Counted from the first letter of the stretch, positions 11,432 through 24,125 are shown. The stretch: 64,000 bases of DNA from Hydractinia symbiolongicarpus (GCF_029227915.1 NC_079878.1:27617501-27681500), one strand, 5' to 3'. Program-made: numbers and translations. The notes: generated from the letters alone by a model not told the origin.

Positions 11432-11512
11432 ATCATGTGACCAGCCTGTTCCAGGGCCTTTTCGCCGCTATCAGCTTTATCAACAAGGCAAAATGCCCTG
11501 GGAACGAGGTTG
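11432..11512 (-). repeat. Right terminal inverted repeat, first helicase element
   Basis: The inner block 11432-11456 and outer block 11496-11512 are the reverse complements of the left-end blocks, with four mismatches in 42 aligned positions. The element ends at CGAGGTTG and is followed directly by the duplicated target GAGACATTTG. Confidence 0.75.
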
Positions 11513-11522
11513 GAGACATTTG
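11513..11522. repeat. Target-site duplication, right, first helicase element
   Basis: GAGACATTTG matches 8697-8706 exactly. Satellite continues in phase with GACTCCAAGAAATAAC. The first G could belong to the element, so the duplication is 9 or 10 bp. Confidence 0.85.
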
Positions 11523-13689
11523 GACTCCAAGAAATAACATTCTTCTTAATTTGACATGATTGCCGGAACTCAGCGATTACACTGGGCGCTGTAGTAGCGC
11601 TTCATTTAAAAATTTAATTAAGTAAGTCATCTTTTACTGTGGGACAAATCCTAGCCGTTATCGCGCGCTGAAGAAATAGAGACAGTTTCAAAAACTACAT
11701 TTCAATGAATTTCTAACGGTATCAGTCCGCATGAATTACAACGGTTGCGTCACAAATTCGTACCAACATGTATTTAGCGATATCTTTCTGATATTACTAG
11801 GCTGCATCGCTTTTTACAGTGAAACGGTTGACTGTGGGACTTAATTGAACTAACTTTGGACTGTGACCTGATAAATGTGATAAATGAGAAATTTGGACTC
11901 CAAGAAATAACATTCTTCTTAATTTGACATGATTGCCGGAACTCAGCGATTACACTGGGCGCTGTGGTAGCGCTTCATTTAAGAATTTAATTAAGTAAGT
12001 CATCTTTTACTGTGGGACAAATCCTAGCCGTTATCGCGCGCTAAAGAAATAGAGACAGTTTCAAAAACTACATTTCAATGAATTTCTAACGGTATCAGTC
12101 CGTTTGAGTGACGACGATTGCGTCACATATTTGTCCCCACATGTGTTTAGGGATATTTTTCTGATATTACTAGGTTGTATTGCTTTTATCAGTGAAACGA
12201 TTGACTGTGGGACTTAATTGAACTAACTTTGGACTGTGACCTGATAAATGTGATAAATGAAAAATTTGGACTCCAAGAAATAACATTCTTTTTAATTTGA
12301 CATGATTGCCGGAACTCAGCGATTACACTGGGCGCTGTGGTAGCGCTCCATTTAAAAATTTAATTAAATAAGTCATTTTTTACTGTGGGACCAATCCTAG
12401 CCGTTATCGCACGCTGGAAAAGTAGAGACAGTTTCAAAAACTACATTTCATTGACTTTCTACCGGTGTCAGTCCGTTTAAGTTACAACGGTTGCGTCACA
12501 TATTCGTCCCCACATGTATTTAGTGATATTTTTCCGATATTACTAAGTTATGTCGTTTTTAACAGTGAAACGATTGACTGTGGAACTTAATTGAACTAAC
12601 TTTGGACTGTGACCTTATAAATGTGATAAGTGAGCCAACTGGACTCGAAGAAATACCATTCTTCTTAATTTGACAAGATTGCCGGAACTCAGCGATTACA
12701 CTGGGCGCTGTGGTAGCGCTCCATTTAAAAATTTAATTAAATAAGTCATTTTTTACTGTGGGACCAATCCTAGCCGTTATCGCACGCTGGAAAAGTAGAG
12801 ACAGTTTCAAAAACTACATTTCATTGACTTTCTACCGGTGTCAGTCCGTTTAAGTTACAACGGTTGCGTCACATATTCGTACCAACATGTATTTAGCGAT
12901 ATTTATCTGATATTACTAGTTTGCATCACTTTTAACAGTGAAACGATTGACTCTGGGACTTAAATGAACTGATTCTGGACTGTGACCTTTTTAATGTGAT
13001 AAATGAGCCAATTGGACTCCAAGGAATAACATTCTTTTTAATTTGACATCATTCCTGGAATTCAGCGATTACAATAGGCTCTGTGGTAGCGCTTTATTTA
13101 AAATTGTTAAAAAATAAGTCTTTTTTTACTGTGGGACCAATCCTGGCCGTTAGCACGCGCTGAAGAAATAGAGACATTTTCAAATACCACATTTCATTGA
13201 CTTTCTAACGGTGTCAGTTCGTTTAAGTTACAACGGTTGCGTCACATATTCGTACCAACATGTATTTAGCGATACTTATCTGATACTACTAGGTTGCATC
13301 GCTTTTAACAGTAAAGCGATTGACTGTGGGACTTAATTGAACTAACTTTGGACTTTGACTTCATCAAAGTGATAAATGAGCCAATTGGATTCCAAGAAAT
13401 AACATTCTTCTTAATTTGACATGATTGCTGTAACTCAGCGATTATACTGGGCGCTGTGGTAGCGCTTTATTTGAAAACTTACATAAATAAGCCATTTTTT
13501 ATTGTGGGACCAATCCTAGCCGTTATTGCGCGCTTAATAAATAGAAACAGTTTAAAAAACTGCATTTCATTGACCTTTTAACAGTATCAATCCGCATGAA
13601 TTACAACGGTTGCGTCACATATTTGTCCCCACATGTGTTTAGGGATATTGTCCTGATATTACTACGTTGTATTGCTTTTAACAGTGAAA
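11513..13689. repeat. Satellite array between helicase element 1 and the dimer array
   Basis: About six monomers of roughly 373 bp with no gene. The part up to about 12345 belongs to the 6.4-kb duplication. Two adjacent monomers at about 12330-12860 share a nearly identical first half. The stretch from about 12990 onward has a near copy at about 17340-18410 (lag about 4350), recognisable by the rare variant ATAGGCTCTGTGG at 13074 and 17421. Confidence 0.88.
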
Positions 13690-15945
13690 CGATTGACTGT
13701 GGCACTTAAGTGAACGGATTTTGGACTGTGACCTTATAAATGTGATAAATGAGCCAATTGGACTCCAAGAAATAACATTCTTTTTAATTTGACATGATTG
13801 CTGTAACTCAGCGATTATACTGGGCGCTGTGGTAGCGCTTTATTTGAAAACTTAGATAAATAAGCCATTTTTTATTGTGGGACCAATCTTAGCCGTTATT
13901 GCGCGCTTAATAAATAGAAACAGTTTCAAAAACTACATTTCATTGACCTTCTAACAGTATCAATCCGCATGAATTACAACGGTTGCGTCACAAATTCGCA
14001 CCAACATGTATTTAGCGATATCTTTCTGATATTACTAGGTTGCACCGCTTTTAAAAGTGAAACGATTGACTGCGGGACTTAATTGAACTAACCTTGTACT
14101 GTGACCTGATAAATGTGATAAATGAGACATTTGGACTCCAAGAAATAACATTCTTCTTAATTTGACATGATTGCCGGAACTCAGTGATTACACTGGGCGC
14201 TGTGGTAGCGCTCCATTTAAAAATTTAAATAAGTAAGTCATTTTTTACTGGGGGACAAATCCTAGCCGTTATCGCGAGCTGAAAAAATAGAGACAGTTTC
14301 AAAAACTACATTTCAATGAATTTCTAACGGTATTAGTCCGTTTGGGTTACAACGGTTGCTTGACATATTCGTCCCCACATGTGTTTAGGGATATTGTCCT
14401 GATATTACTACGTTCTATTGTTTTTAACAGTGAAACGATTGACTGTGGCACTTAAGTGAACGGATTTTGGACTGTGACCTTATAAATGTGATAAATGAGC
14501 CAATTGGACTCCAAGAAATAACATTCTTTTTAATTTGACATGATTGCTGTAACTCAGCGATTATACTGGGCGCTGTGGTAGCGCTTTATTTGAAAACTTA
14601 GATAAATAAGCCATTTTTTATTGTGGGACCAATCTTAGCCGTTATTGCGCGCTTAATAAATAGAAACAGTTTCAAAAACTACATTTCATTGACCTTCTAA
14701 CAGTATCAATCCGCATGAATTACAACGGTTGCGTCACAAATTCGCACCAACATGTATTTAGCGATATCTTTCTGATATTACTAGGTTGCACCGCTTTTAA
14801 AAGTGAAACGATTGACTGCGGGACTTAATTGAACTAACCTTGTACTGTGACCTGATAAATGTGATAAATGAGACATTTGGACTCCAAGAAATAACATTCT
14901 TCTTAATTTGACATGATTGCCGGAACTCAGTGATTACACTGGGCGCTGTGGTAGCGCTCCATTTAAAAATTTAAATAAGTAAGTCATTTTTTACTGGGGG
15001 ACAAATCCTAGCCGTTATCGCGAGCTGAAAAAATAGAGACAGTTTCAAAAACTACATTTCAATGAATTTCTAACGGTATTAGTCCGTTTGGGTTACAACG
15101 GTTGCTTGACATATTCGTCCCCACATGTGTTTAGGGATATTGTCCTGATATTACTACGTTCTATTGTTTTTAACAGTGAAACGATTGACTGTGGCACTTA
15201 AGTGAACGGATTTTGGACTGTGACCTTATAAATGTGATAAATGAGCCAATTGGACTCCAAGAAATAACATTCTTTTTAATTTGACATGATTGCTGTAACT
15301 CAGCGATTATACTGGGCGCTGTGGTAGCGCTTTATTTGAAAACTTAGATAAGTAAGCCATTTTTTATTGTGGGACCAATCTTAGCCGTTATTGCGCGCTT
15401 AATAAATAGAAACAGTTTCAAAAACTACATTTCATTGACCTTCTAACAGTATCAATCCGCATGAATTACAACGGTTGCGTCACAAATTCGCACCAACATG
15501 TATTTAGCGATATCTTTCTGATATTACTAGGTTGCACCGCTTTTAAAAGTGAAACGATTGACTGCGGGACTTAATTGAACTAACCTTGTACTGTGACCTG
15601 ATAAATGTGATAAATGAGACATTTGGACTCCAAGAAATAACATTCTTCTTAATTTGACATGATTGCCGGAACTCAGTGATTACACTGGGCGCTGTGGTAG
15701 CGCTCCATTTAAAAATTTAAATAAGTAAGTCATTTTTTACTGGGGGACAAATCCTAGCCGTTATCGCGAGCTGAAAAAATAGAGACAGTTTCAAAAACTA
15801 CATTTCAATGAATTTCTAACGGTATTAGTCCGTTTGGGTTACAACGGTTGCTTGACATATTCGTCCCCACATGTGTTTAGGGATATTGTCCTGATATTAC
15901 TACGTTCTATTGTTTTTAACAGTGAAACGATTGACTGTGGCACTT
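13690..15945. repeat. Homogenised satellite dimer array, 746 bp x 3
   Basis: A two-monomer unit repeats three times in tandem with almost no differences. The marker GACCAATCTTAGCC falls at 13881, 14627 and 15373, exactly 746 bp apart. One visible difference is AGATAAGTAAGCC in the third copy versus AGATAAATAAGCC in the others. Identity drops at about 15945, where the array joins another monomer type. Such low divergence points to recent local amplification. Confidence 0.88.
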
Positions 15946-18900
15946 AAATGAACTGATTTTTGACTTTGACTTTATAAAAGTGATAAATAAGCCAATTGGA
16001 TTCCAAGAAATAACATTCTTCTTAATTTGACATGATTGCTGTAACTCAGCAATTATACTGGGCGCTGTGGTAGCGCTTTATTTGAAAACTTAGATAAATA
16101 AGCCATTTTTTATTGTGGGACCAATCCTAGCCGTTATTGCGCGCTTAATAAATAGAAACAGTTTAAGAAACTACATTTCATTGACCTTTTAACAGTATCA
16201 ATCCGCATGAATTACAACGGTTGCGTCACAAATTCGCACCAACATGTATTTAGCGATATCTTTCTGATATTACTAGGTTGCACCGCTTTTTACAGTGAAA
16301 CGGTTGACTGCGGGACTTAATTGAACTAACTTCGTACTGTGACTTGATAAATGTGATAAATGAGACATTTGGACCCCAAGAAATAACATTCTTCTTAATT
16401 TGACATGATGGCTGGAACTCAGCGATTACACGGGGCGCTGTGGTAGATAAATAAGCCATTTTTTAATGTGGGACCAATCCTAGACCTTATCGCGCGCTTA
16501 ATAAATAGGAACAGTTTCAAAAACTACATTTCATTGTGTTTCTAACAGTATCAATCCGCATGAATTACAACGGTTGCGTCACAAATTTGTACCAACAGGC
16601 ATTTAGCGATATCTTTCTAATATTACTAGGTTGCATCGCTCGTAAAAGTGAAGCGAGTGACTGTGGGACTTAATTGAACTGATTCTGGACTGTGACCTTA
16701 TAATTGTGATAAATGAGAAAATTGGACTCCAAGGAAAAACGTTCTTCTTAGTTTGACATAATTGCTGGAACTCAGCGATTATACTGGGCGCTGTGGTAGC
16801 GCTTCATTAAAAAAATTAAATAAGTAAGTCATTTCAGTTGCGTCACATATTTGTCCCCACATGTGTTTAGGGATATTGTCCTGATATTACTACGTTGTAT
16901 TGCTTTTAACAGTGAAACGATTGACTGTGGCACTTAAGTGAACGGATTTTGGACTGTGACCTTATAAATGTGATAAATGAGCCAATTGGACTTCAAGAAA
17001 TAACATTCTTTTTAATTTGACATGATTGCTGGAACTCAGCGATTATACTGGGCGTTGTGGTAGCGCTTTATTTGAAAACTTAGATAAATAAGCCATTTTT
17101 TATTGTGGGACCAATCCTAGCCGTTAATGCGCGCTTAATAAATAGAAACAGTTTCAAAAACTACATTTCATTGACTTTCTAACAGTATCAATCCGCATGA
17201 ATTACAACGGTTTCGTCACAAATTCGTACCAACATGTATTTAGCGATATCTTTCTGATATTACTAGGCTGCATCGCTTTTTACAGTGAAACGATTGACTT
17301 TGGGACTTAATTGAACTAACTTTGGACTGTGACCTGATAAATGTGATAAATGAGCCAATTGGACTCCAAGGAATAACATTCCTTTTAATTTGACATCATT
17401 CCTGGAATTCAGCGATTACAATAGGCTCTGTGGTAGCGCTTTATTTAAAATTGTTAAAAAATAAGTCTTTTTTTACTGTGGGACCAATCCTGGCCGTTAG
17501 CACGCGCTGAAGAAATAGAGACATTTTCAAATACCACATTTCATTGACTTTCTAACGGTGTCAGTCCGTTTAAGTTACAACAGTTGCGTCACATATTCGT
17601 ACCAACATGTATTTAGCGATACTTATCTGATACTACTAGGTTGCATCGCTTTTAACAGTAAAGCGATTGACTGTGGGACTTAATTGAACTAACTTTGGAC
17701 TTTGACTTCATAAAAGTGATAAATGAGCCAATTGGATTCCAAGAAATAACATTCTTCTTAATTTGACATGATTGCTGCAACTCAGCGATTATACTGGGCG
17801 CTGTGGTAGCGCTTTATTTGAAAACTTACATAAATAAGCCATTTTTTATTGTGGGACCAATCCTAGCCGTTATTGCGCGCTTAATAAATAGAAACAGTTT
17901 AAAAAACTACATTTCATTGACCTTTTAACAGTATCAATCCGCATGAATTACAACGGTTGCGTCACATATTTGTCCCCACATGTGTTTAGGGATATTGTCC
18001 TGATATTACTACGTTGTGTTGCTTTTAACAGTGAAACGATTGACTGTGGCACTTAAGTGAACGGATTTTGGACTGTGACCTTATAAATGTGATAAATGAG
18101 CCAATTGGACTCCAAGAAATAACATTCTTTTTAATTTGACATGATTGCTGTAACTCAGCGATTATACTGGGCGCTGTGGTAGCGCTTTATTTGAAAACTT
18201 AGATAAATAAGCCATTTTTTATTGTGGGACCAATCTTAGCCGTTATTGCGCGCTTAATAAATAGAAACAGTTTCAAAAACTACATTTCATTGACCTTCTA
18301 ACAGTATCAATCCGCATGAATTACAACGGTTGCGTCACAAATTCGCACCAACATGTATTTAGCGATATCTTTCTGATATTACTAGGTTGCACCGCTTTTA
18401 AAAGTGAAACGATTGACTGTGGGACTTAATACAACTGATTTTGGACTTTGACCTCATAAATTTGATAAATGAGACAATTGAATCCAAGAAATAACATTCC
18501 TCTTAATTTGACGTGTTTGCCGGAACTCAGCGATTACACTGGGCGCTGTGGTAGCGCTTCATTAAAAAATTTAAATAAATAAGTCATTTTTTACTGTGGG
18601 ACAAATCCTAGCCGTTATCGCACGCTGAAGAAGTAGAGACAGTTTCAAAAACTCCATTTCATTGACTTTTTAACGGTGTCAGTTCGATCGAATTACAACA
18701 GTTCCGTTACATATTCGTACCATCATGTACTTAACGATATTTTTCTCATATTACTAGGTTGCATCGCTTTTAACAGTGAACCGATTGACTGTGGGACTTA
18801 ATTGAACTGATTTTTGACTTTGACCTTAAAAATGTGATAAATGAGACAATTGACATTCTTCTTAATTTGACATGTTTGCTTGAACTCAGCAGTTACACTG

Positions 18901-21319
18901 GGCGCTGTGGGAGCGCTTTACTTAAAAATTTAGATAAAAAAGTCCTTTTTGTACTGTGGGACAAATCCTAGTCGTTATCGCGCTGAATAAGTAGGTGCAG
19001 TTTCAAAAACTCCATTTCACTGACTTTCTAACGGTATCAGTCCGTTTGAGTTACAACGGTTGCGTCACATATTTGTCCCCACATGTATTTAGTGATATTT
19101 TTCCGATATTACTAAATTATGTCGTTTTTAACAGTGAAACGATTGACTGTGGAACTTAATTGAACTAACTTTGGACTGTGACCTTATAAATGTGATAAGT
19201 GAGCCAACTGGACTCGAAGAAATAACATTCTTCTTAATTTGACAAGATTGCCGGAACTCAGCGATTATACTGGGCGCTGTGGTAGCGCTTCATTTAAAAA
19301 TTTAAATAAGTAAGTCATTTTTTACTGGGGGACAAATCCTAGCCGTTATCGCGAGCTGAAAAAATAGAGACAGTTTCAAAAACTACATTTCAATGAATTT
19401 CTAACGGTATTAGTCCGTTTGGGTTACAACGGTTGCTTGACATATTCGTCTCCACATGTGTTTAGGGATATTGTCCTGATATTACTACGTTCTATTGTTT
19501 TTAACAGTGAAACGATTGACTGTGGCACTTAAATGAACTGATTTTTGACTTTGACTTTATAAAAGTGATAAATGAGCCAATTGGATTCCAAGAAATAACA
19601 TTCTTCTTAATTTGACATGATTGCTGTAACTCAGCGATTATACTGGGCGCTGTGGTAGCGCTTTATTTGAAAAATTAGATAAATAAGCCATTTTTTATTG
19701 TGGGACCAATCCTAGCCGTTATTGCGCGCTTAATAAATAGAAACAGTTTAAAAAACTACATTTCATTGACCTTTTAACAGTATCAATCCGCATGAATTAC
19801 AACGGTTGCGTCACAAATTCGTACCAACATGTATTTAGCGATATCTTTCTGATATTACTAGGTTGCACCGCTTTTTACAGTGAAACGATTTACTGCGGGA
19901 CTTAATTGAACTAACTTCGTACTGTGACCTGATAAATGTGATAAATGAGACATTTGGACCCCAAGAAATAACATTCTTCTTAATTTGACATGATTGCCGG
20001 AACTCAGCGATTACACGGGGCGCTGTGGTAGATAAATAAGCCATTTTTTAATGTGGGACCAATCCTAGACCTTATCGCGCGCTTAATAAATAGAAACAGT
20101 TTCAAAAACTACATTTCATTGATTTTCTAACAGTATCAATCCGCATGAATTACAACGGTTGCGTCACAAATTTGTACCAACAGGCATTTAGCGATATCTT
20201 TCTAATATTACTAGGTTGCATCGCTCGTAAAAGTGAAGCGAGTGACTGTGGGACTTAATTGAACTGATTCTGGACTGTGACCTCATAAATGTGATAAATG
20301 AGACAATTGGACTCCAAGGAAAAACGTTCTTCTTAGTTGGACATAATTGCTGGAACTCAGCGATTATACTGGGCGCTGTGGTAGCGCTTCATTTAAAAAT
20401 TTAAATAAGTAAGTCATTTCAGTTGCGTCACATATTTGTCCCCACATGTGTTTAGGGATATGGTCCTGATATTACTACGTTGTATTGCTTTTAACAGTGA
20501 AACGATTGACTGTGGCACTTAAGTGAACGGATTTTGGACTGTGACCTTATAAATGTGATAAATGAGCCAATTGGACTCCAAGAAATATCATTCTTTTTAA
20601 TTTGACATGATTGCTGGAACTCAGCGATTATACTGGGCGTTGTGGTAGCGCTTTATTTGAAAACTTAGATAAATAAGCCATTTTTTATTGTGGGGCCAAT
20701 CCTAGCCGTTATTGCGCGCTTAATAAATAGAAACAGTTTCAAAAACTACATTTCATTGACTTTCTAACAGTATCAATCCGCATGAATTACAACGGTTGCG
20801 TCACAAATTCGTACCAACATGTATTTAGCGATATCTTTCTGATATTACTAGGCGGCATCGCTTTTTACAGTGAAACGATTGACTTTGGGACTTAATTGAA
20901 CTAACTTTGGACTGTGACCTGATAAATGTGATAAATGAGACATTTGGACTCCAAGAAATAACATTCTTCTTAATTTGACATGATTGCCGGAACTCAGCGA
21001 TTACACTGGGCGCTGTGGTAGCGCTTCATTTAAAAATTTAATTAAGTAAGTCATCTTTTACTGTGGGACAAATCCTAGCCGTTATCGCGCGCTGAAGAAA
21101 TAGAGACAGTTTCAAAAACTGCATTTCAATGAATTTCTAACGGTATCAGTCCGCATGAATTACAACGGTTGCGTCACAAATTCGTACCAACATGTATTTA
21201 GCGATATCTTTCTGATATTACTAGGCTGCATCGCTTTTTACAGTGAAACGATTGACTGTGGGACTTAATTGAACTAACTTTGGACTGTGACCTGATAAAT
21301 GTGATAAATGAGACATTTG
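15946..21319. repeat. Satellite array upstream of the second helicase element
   Basis: About fourteen monomers with no gene. About 15678-17355 is an older copy of 6650-8327, at lag 9028, with both marker deletions (junctions 16446/16447 and 16834/16835). About 17340-18410 copies 12990-14060. From about 18533 the sequence is the right copy of the 6.4-kb duplication, with an abrupt junction. This makes the region a mosaic of three duplication events. Confidence 0.88.
21310..21319. repeat. Target-site duplication, left, second helicase element
   Basis: GAGACATTTG, identical to 24126-24135 and to the pair around the first element. Confidence 0.85.
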
Positions 21320-21528
21320 CATCCTCGTCCGCAGGGTCTTGTGGCCCCTGAGCCGTTATTTTGGAGTGGCCAACAATGACCCTGGAACAGGCTGGTCATG
21401 TGATACAAAAATGCCCAGATATACTGGGCATTTTTGAAATTCCAGAGATAATGAGATGCAAATTTGACGCTCGTCTCAAGCTTTAACAGAGACGCATTAA
21501 TACAAGCGAGATAGGAGATAGCCAAAAG

Positions 21529-23535
21529 ATGGATGTGTTGAAACGTTTGGATTTTGTATTTAATTTGCACGAAGGTTTTCCTTCTCACTGCCTTAAGCCT
21601 AAACAAGTTCAATGTTTTGAAGCTCTTTTAAAGGGCAGGGATGTTGTAGCTGTCCTTCCTACGGGTTATGGAAAGTCGTTAATTTTTCAACTTCTTCCTG
21701 AAGTTATACCACAAAAAAGTACAAGGAATATCGTTATTGTGGTGTGTCCTTTATCTTAAATTATAGAAGACCAAGTGCAGTTTTTAAACAGTGTTGGTAT
21801 TTCAGCAATGTCACTTCATTGCAATAATTGTTCCACAAGCTCTTATGAAAGTTTGTTTGCCGAAATGAAAACTCATGAAGAAATCAATATATCAAAAAAG
21901 GTGCAAGAAGGGGATATAAATCTACTCTTCGCTCATCCAGAGGCAATACTTTCCGAGCAAGGCAGAAATTTATTAAAGTCAACTGTGTATCAAGATAATG
22001 TTGTTGGAATTGTTATTGACGAGGCCCATTGTGTAGAATTTTGGTAAGTATAGCTATATATACTGTTTTTTTCTTCTCATATATTTATTTAAGAACAAGT
22101 TAGCTACATCTTAGAAACATTTTTGACTAAGTTAAAGTAATTTACAATGTTATGACTAGCTATGTGTACTGTATTGTGGAAAACCTAAAGTAGATAAGCT
22201 ACTTGCAACTCTGCAGTTCGGGTGCAAGTCCTGATTGGGTTTTTGTACAATAGCTGGTCATGTCATTAAATTACCTCGAATAGCTAGCTATACATATGGA
22301 GTCAAAAAAAACTATTCATTTCATTTTGATTTTACGTTTCGATTATTTCTTTGTCAGGTTGACAAAGAAAATAATTAATAAAAAATATATAACAAAATAA
22401 ATTAATAAGATGCTGCTCTAAAAAGGACTATGTACTTTTATATAAAAAAAAAAATTAACCAATAAAATATCTAAATATACATTTCAGGGGAGAAGAATTT
22501 AGAAAAGATTTTAAAGAACTTTCCACAGTGCGCACTTATTTTCCAAAAGGATCTATGTTAGCCCTTACTGCAACTGCCTCACCTCATCATATAACAAGTT
22601 TAGTGAAGTCATTGAATATGTCAACAGCAAAAGTTATCAGAGTAAATCCCAACCGCAAAAACATATTTCTTGACAAAAAGATCCGCAAAAGTAATGCTTC
22701 TGGATTCGAAAGCTATGAGAATATATTGTTACCTATAGCAAATTCATTAAATTCAGTAAGAGAACAATTTCCAATGACAATCATTTATATGAAATTAAAA
22801 TATTGTGGTCTTGCCTTTAATCTATTTGAAAGAATTTTAAGCACATTTCAATACGTGGGATTTGAAAAAACACCATCTAGTCGTTTGTTTTGTCAATACC
22901 ATGCACCGCAGACAAAAGCTATGAAACAAAGTATCATAAAGGAAATTTCTATGAAGAACTCACGGATCAGAGTTATCTTTGCTACCACTGCGCTCGGAAT
23001 GGGTGTTAATATTCCACATGTAGAAAATGTTTACCACACTACCCCACCCAGCAATTTTGAAGCTTATGTTCAAGAAATAGGACGAGCTGGCAGAAGTGAG
23101 CAACCTGCAACAGCTATTTTGTTTTACAATAATTCCGATGTTTCGGCAAATAAAACAAATGTGGATAAAAATATGAAATTGTACTGCCAGACATCAACTT
23201 GCCTAAGGGAGCATATTCAAAAACATTTTGGTTTCAAGCACGAACTTCAAGAAAAATGTTGTTCAATCTGTGAGAAAGTGGAATTGGTAGAAAAACCAAC
23301 CACTGTAAGAACTCGTTTAACAGCAAAATTAAGAAATGAATTAAATAAGGAACTATGTATGGCCCTATCCAACATTAGTGAAGAAAATTCGATATTTTTG
23401 TTTGGGACTCCCAAAGAGCTTGCCGCTGACATTTGTTACACAAGCTCACAATTAAACACAGGTGCCCCTGATTTATCCATGTTAGATGAGAACATTGCTA
23501 AAGAAGTTCAAAATATTTTGTCAAAGTATTTTTGA
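21529..23535 (+). pseudogene. RecQ-family ATP-dependent DNA helicase, two exons, in-frame stop, copy 2
   Basis: Same gene structure as the first copy: exon 1 is 21529-22043, the intron 22044-22487, exon 2 22488-23535. All RecQ motifs are retained: Walker A PTGYGKS, DEAH, LTATAS, the ATTALGMGVN block, QEIGRAGR and the cysteine cluster. The same TAA sits at codon 77 (21757-21759), so the stop predates the duplication. The only protein difference I see is residue 327, lysine in copy 1 (AAG) and methionine here (ATG at 22951-22953). No further stops or frameshifts have accumulated. That is compatible either with very recent duplication or with some remaining constraint. Upstream of the stop only 76 residues would be made, without the DEAH box. 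Confidence 0.85.
22044..22487 (+). other. Spliceosomal intron of the helicase gene, copy 2
   Basis: GTAAGTATAG to TTTCAG, 444 bp, in the same position as copy 1. It splits the tryptophan codon in the motif II region. Confidence 0.87.
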
Positions 23536-24125
23536 GAAAATACATATACACTTTGTAAAAAAACAATATAGTTACTATACTCCTTTGTACACTCAACATA
23601 AAGTAGTTTAAACATAGTAGGCTGTTTCATATACAGAAGGAAAAAAAAAGGCTTATTACTTATTGCATTACTTTAGCGAAAAGGTAGCTAGCTACCTTTA
23701 TGTCTAATCTGCTACAACGTCAACAAATCAGTAAAGCTAGTGACATTTGCATCTTTATGTCTGGTCTGCTACACAACAAATCAGTAAAGGTAGTTACATT
23801 TGCCTGTATTTTACATGCAACTAAAAACTTAAATTTCTATCTATTCCTGGTGTCTTATGTTACATATAATAATAAAAACTAGCTATATATATAAATAATA
23901 TCACAATCCCTAATCTTTTCTAATGTTGAGTCAATTTTTTAAAGCTGGAGACCACCAGCCCAGCTGCCATGTTTGTTGTTACTGCCGCGAAAGACAACTA
24001 TGCATAAATTATATTTTGGGTATAATTATCATAAATTATAAGCGATCATGTGACCAGCCTGTTCCAGGGCCTTTTCGCCGCTATCAGCTTTATCAACAAG
24101 GCAAAATGCCCTGGGAACGAGGTTG
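23536..24125 (+). other. Helicase 3' flank and right terminal repeat, copy 2
   Basis: Repeats the non-coding tail of the first element: the 18-bp palindrome at 23681-23698, the degenerate 57-bp tandem duplication, a possible AATAAA at 23871-23876, and the right inverted repeat blocks at 24045-24069 and 24109-24125. I see no gene here. Confidence 0.65.

Larger units (their letters stand above)
8707..11512 (+). mobile_element. TIR-bounded DNA-transposon-like element carrying a RecQ-like helicase, copy 1
   Basis: The 2806-bp island interrupts a satellite monomer precisely. Its ends form an imperfect inverted repeat of about 80-85 bp with two well-conserved blocks. The outer block is 17 bp, starting CATCCTCG on the left and ending CGAGGTTG on the right, with 15 of 17 pairs matching. 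The inner block is 25 bp (8767-8791 and 11432-11456), with 23 of 25 matching. A 9-10-bp direct repeat flanks it. That length fits Mutator-like elements (9-11 bp) better than hAT or P elements (8 bp), but I cannot assign a superfamily. The only gene inside is a helicase; no transposase is visible, so the element is probably non-autonomous or has captured the gene. Confidence 0.75.
5920..12345. repeat. Segmental duplication of about 6.4 kb, left copy
   Basis: This block contains satellite, the first helicase element and more satellite. It recurs at about 18533-24958, at a constant lag of 12613 bp. On the left, similarity fades between about 5900 and 5928. On the right it is lost at about 12341, where this copy reads GCGCTCCATTTAAAAATT and the other GCGCTTCATTTAAGAATT. 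Across the 2.8-kb helicase element I noticed only two substitutions (8716 C/G and 10339 A/T), so the duplication is recent. Confidence 0.85.
21320..24125 (+). mobile_element. TIR-bounded DNA-transposon-like element carrying a RecQ-like helicase, copy 2
   Basis: A near-identical 2806-bp copy of the element at 8707-11512. Its left outer terminal repeat reads CATCCTCGTCCGCAGGG, with one base changed from the first copy; the right end is unchanged. The inner inverted blocks, the 13-bp stem-loop (21406-21436), intron and 3' palindrome (23681-23698) are all conserved. It duplicated together with its satellite flanks rather than by independent transposition. No transposase is seen. Confidence 0.75.

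Noticed and set aside
8707-11512. Helicase island as a processed retrocopy or a Helitron
   Set aside because: The intron is retained, there is no poly(A) tail, the ends are inverted repeats with a target duplication, and no Rep/HUH motif or Helitron-type terminus is seen; the helicase is RecQ-like, not Pif1-like.
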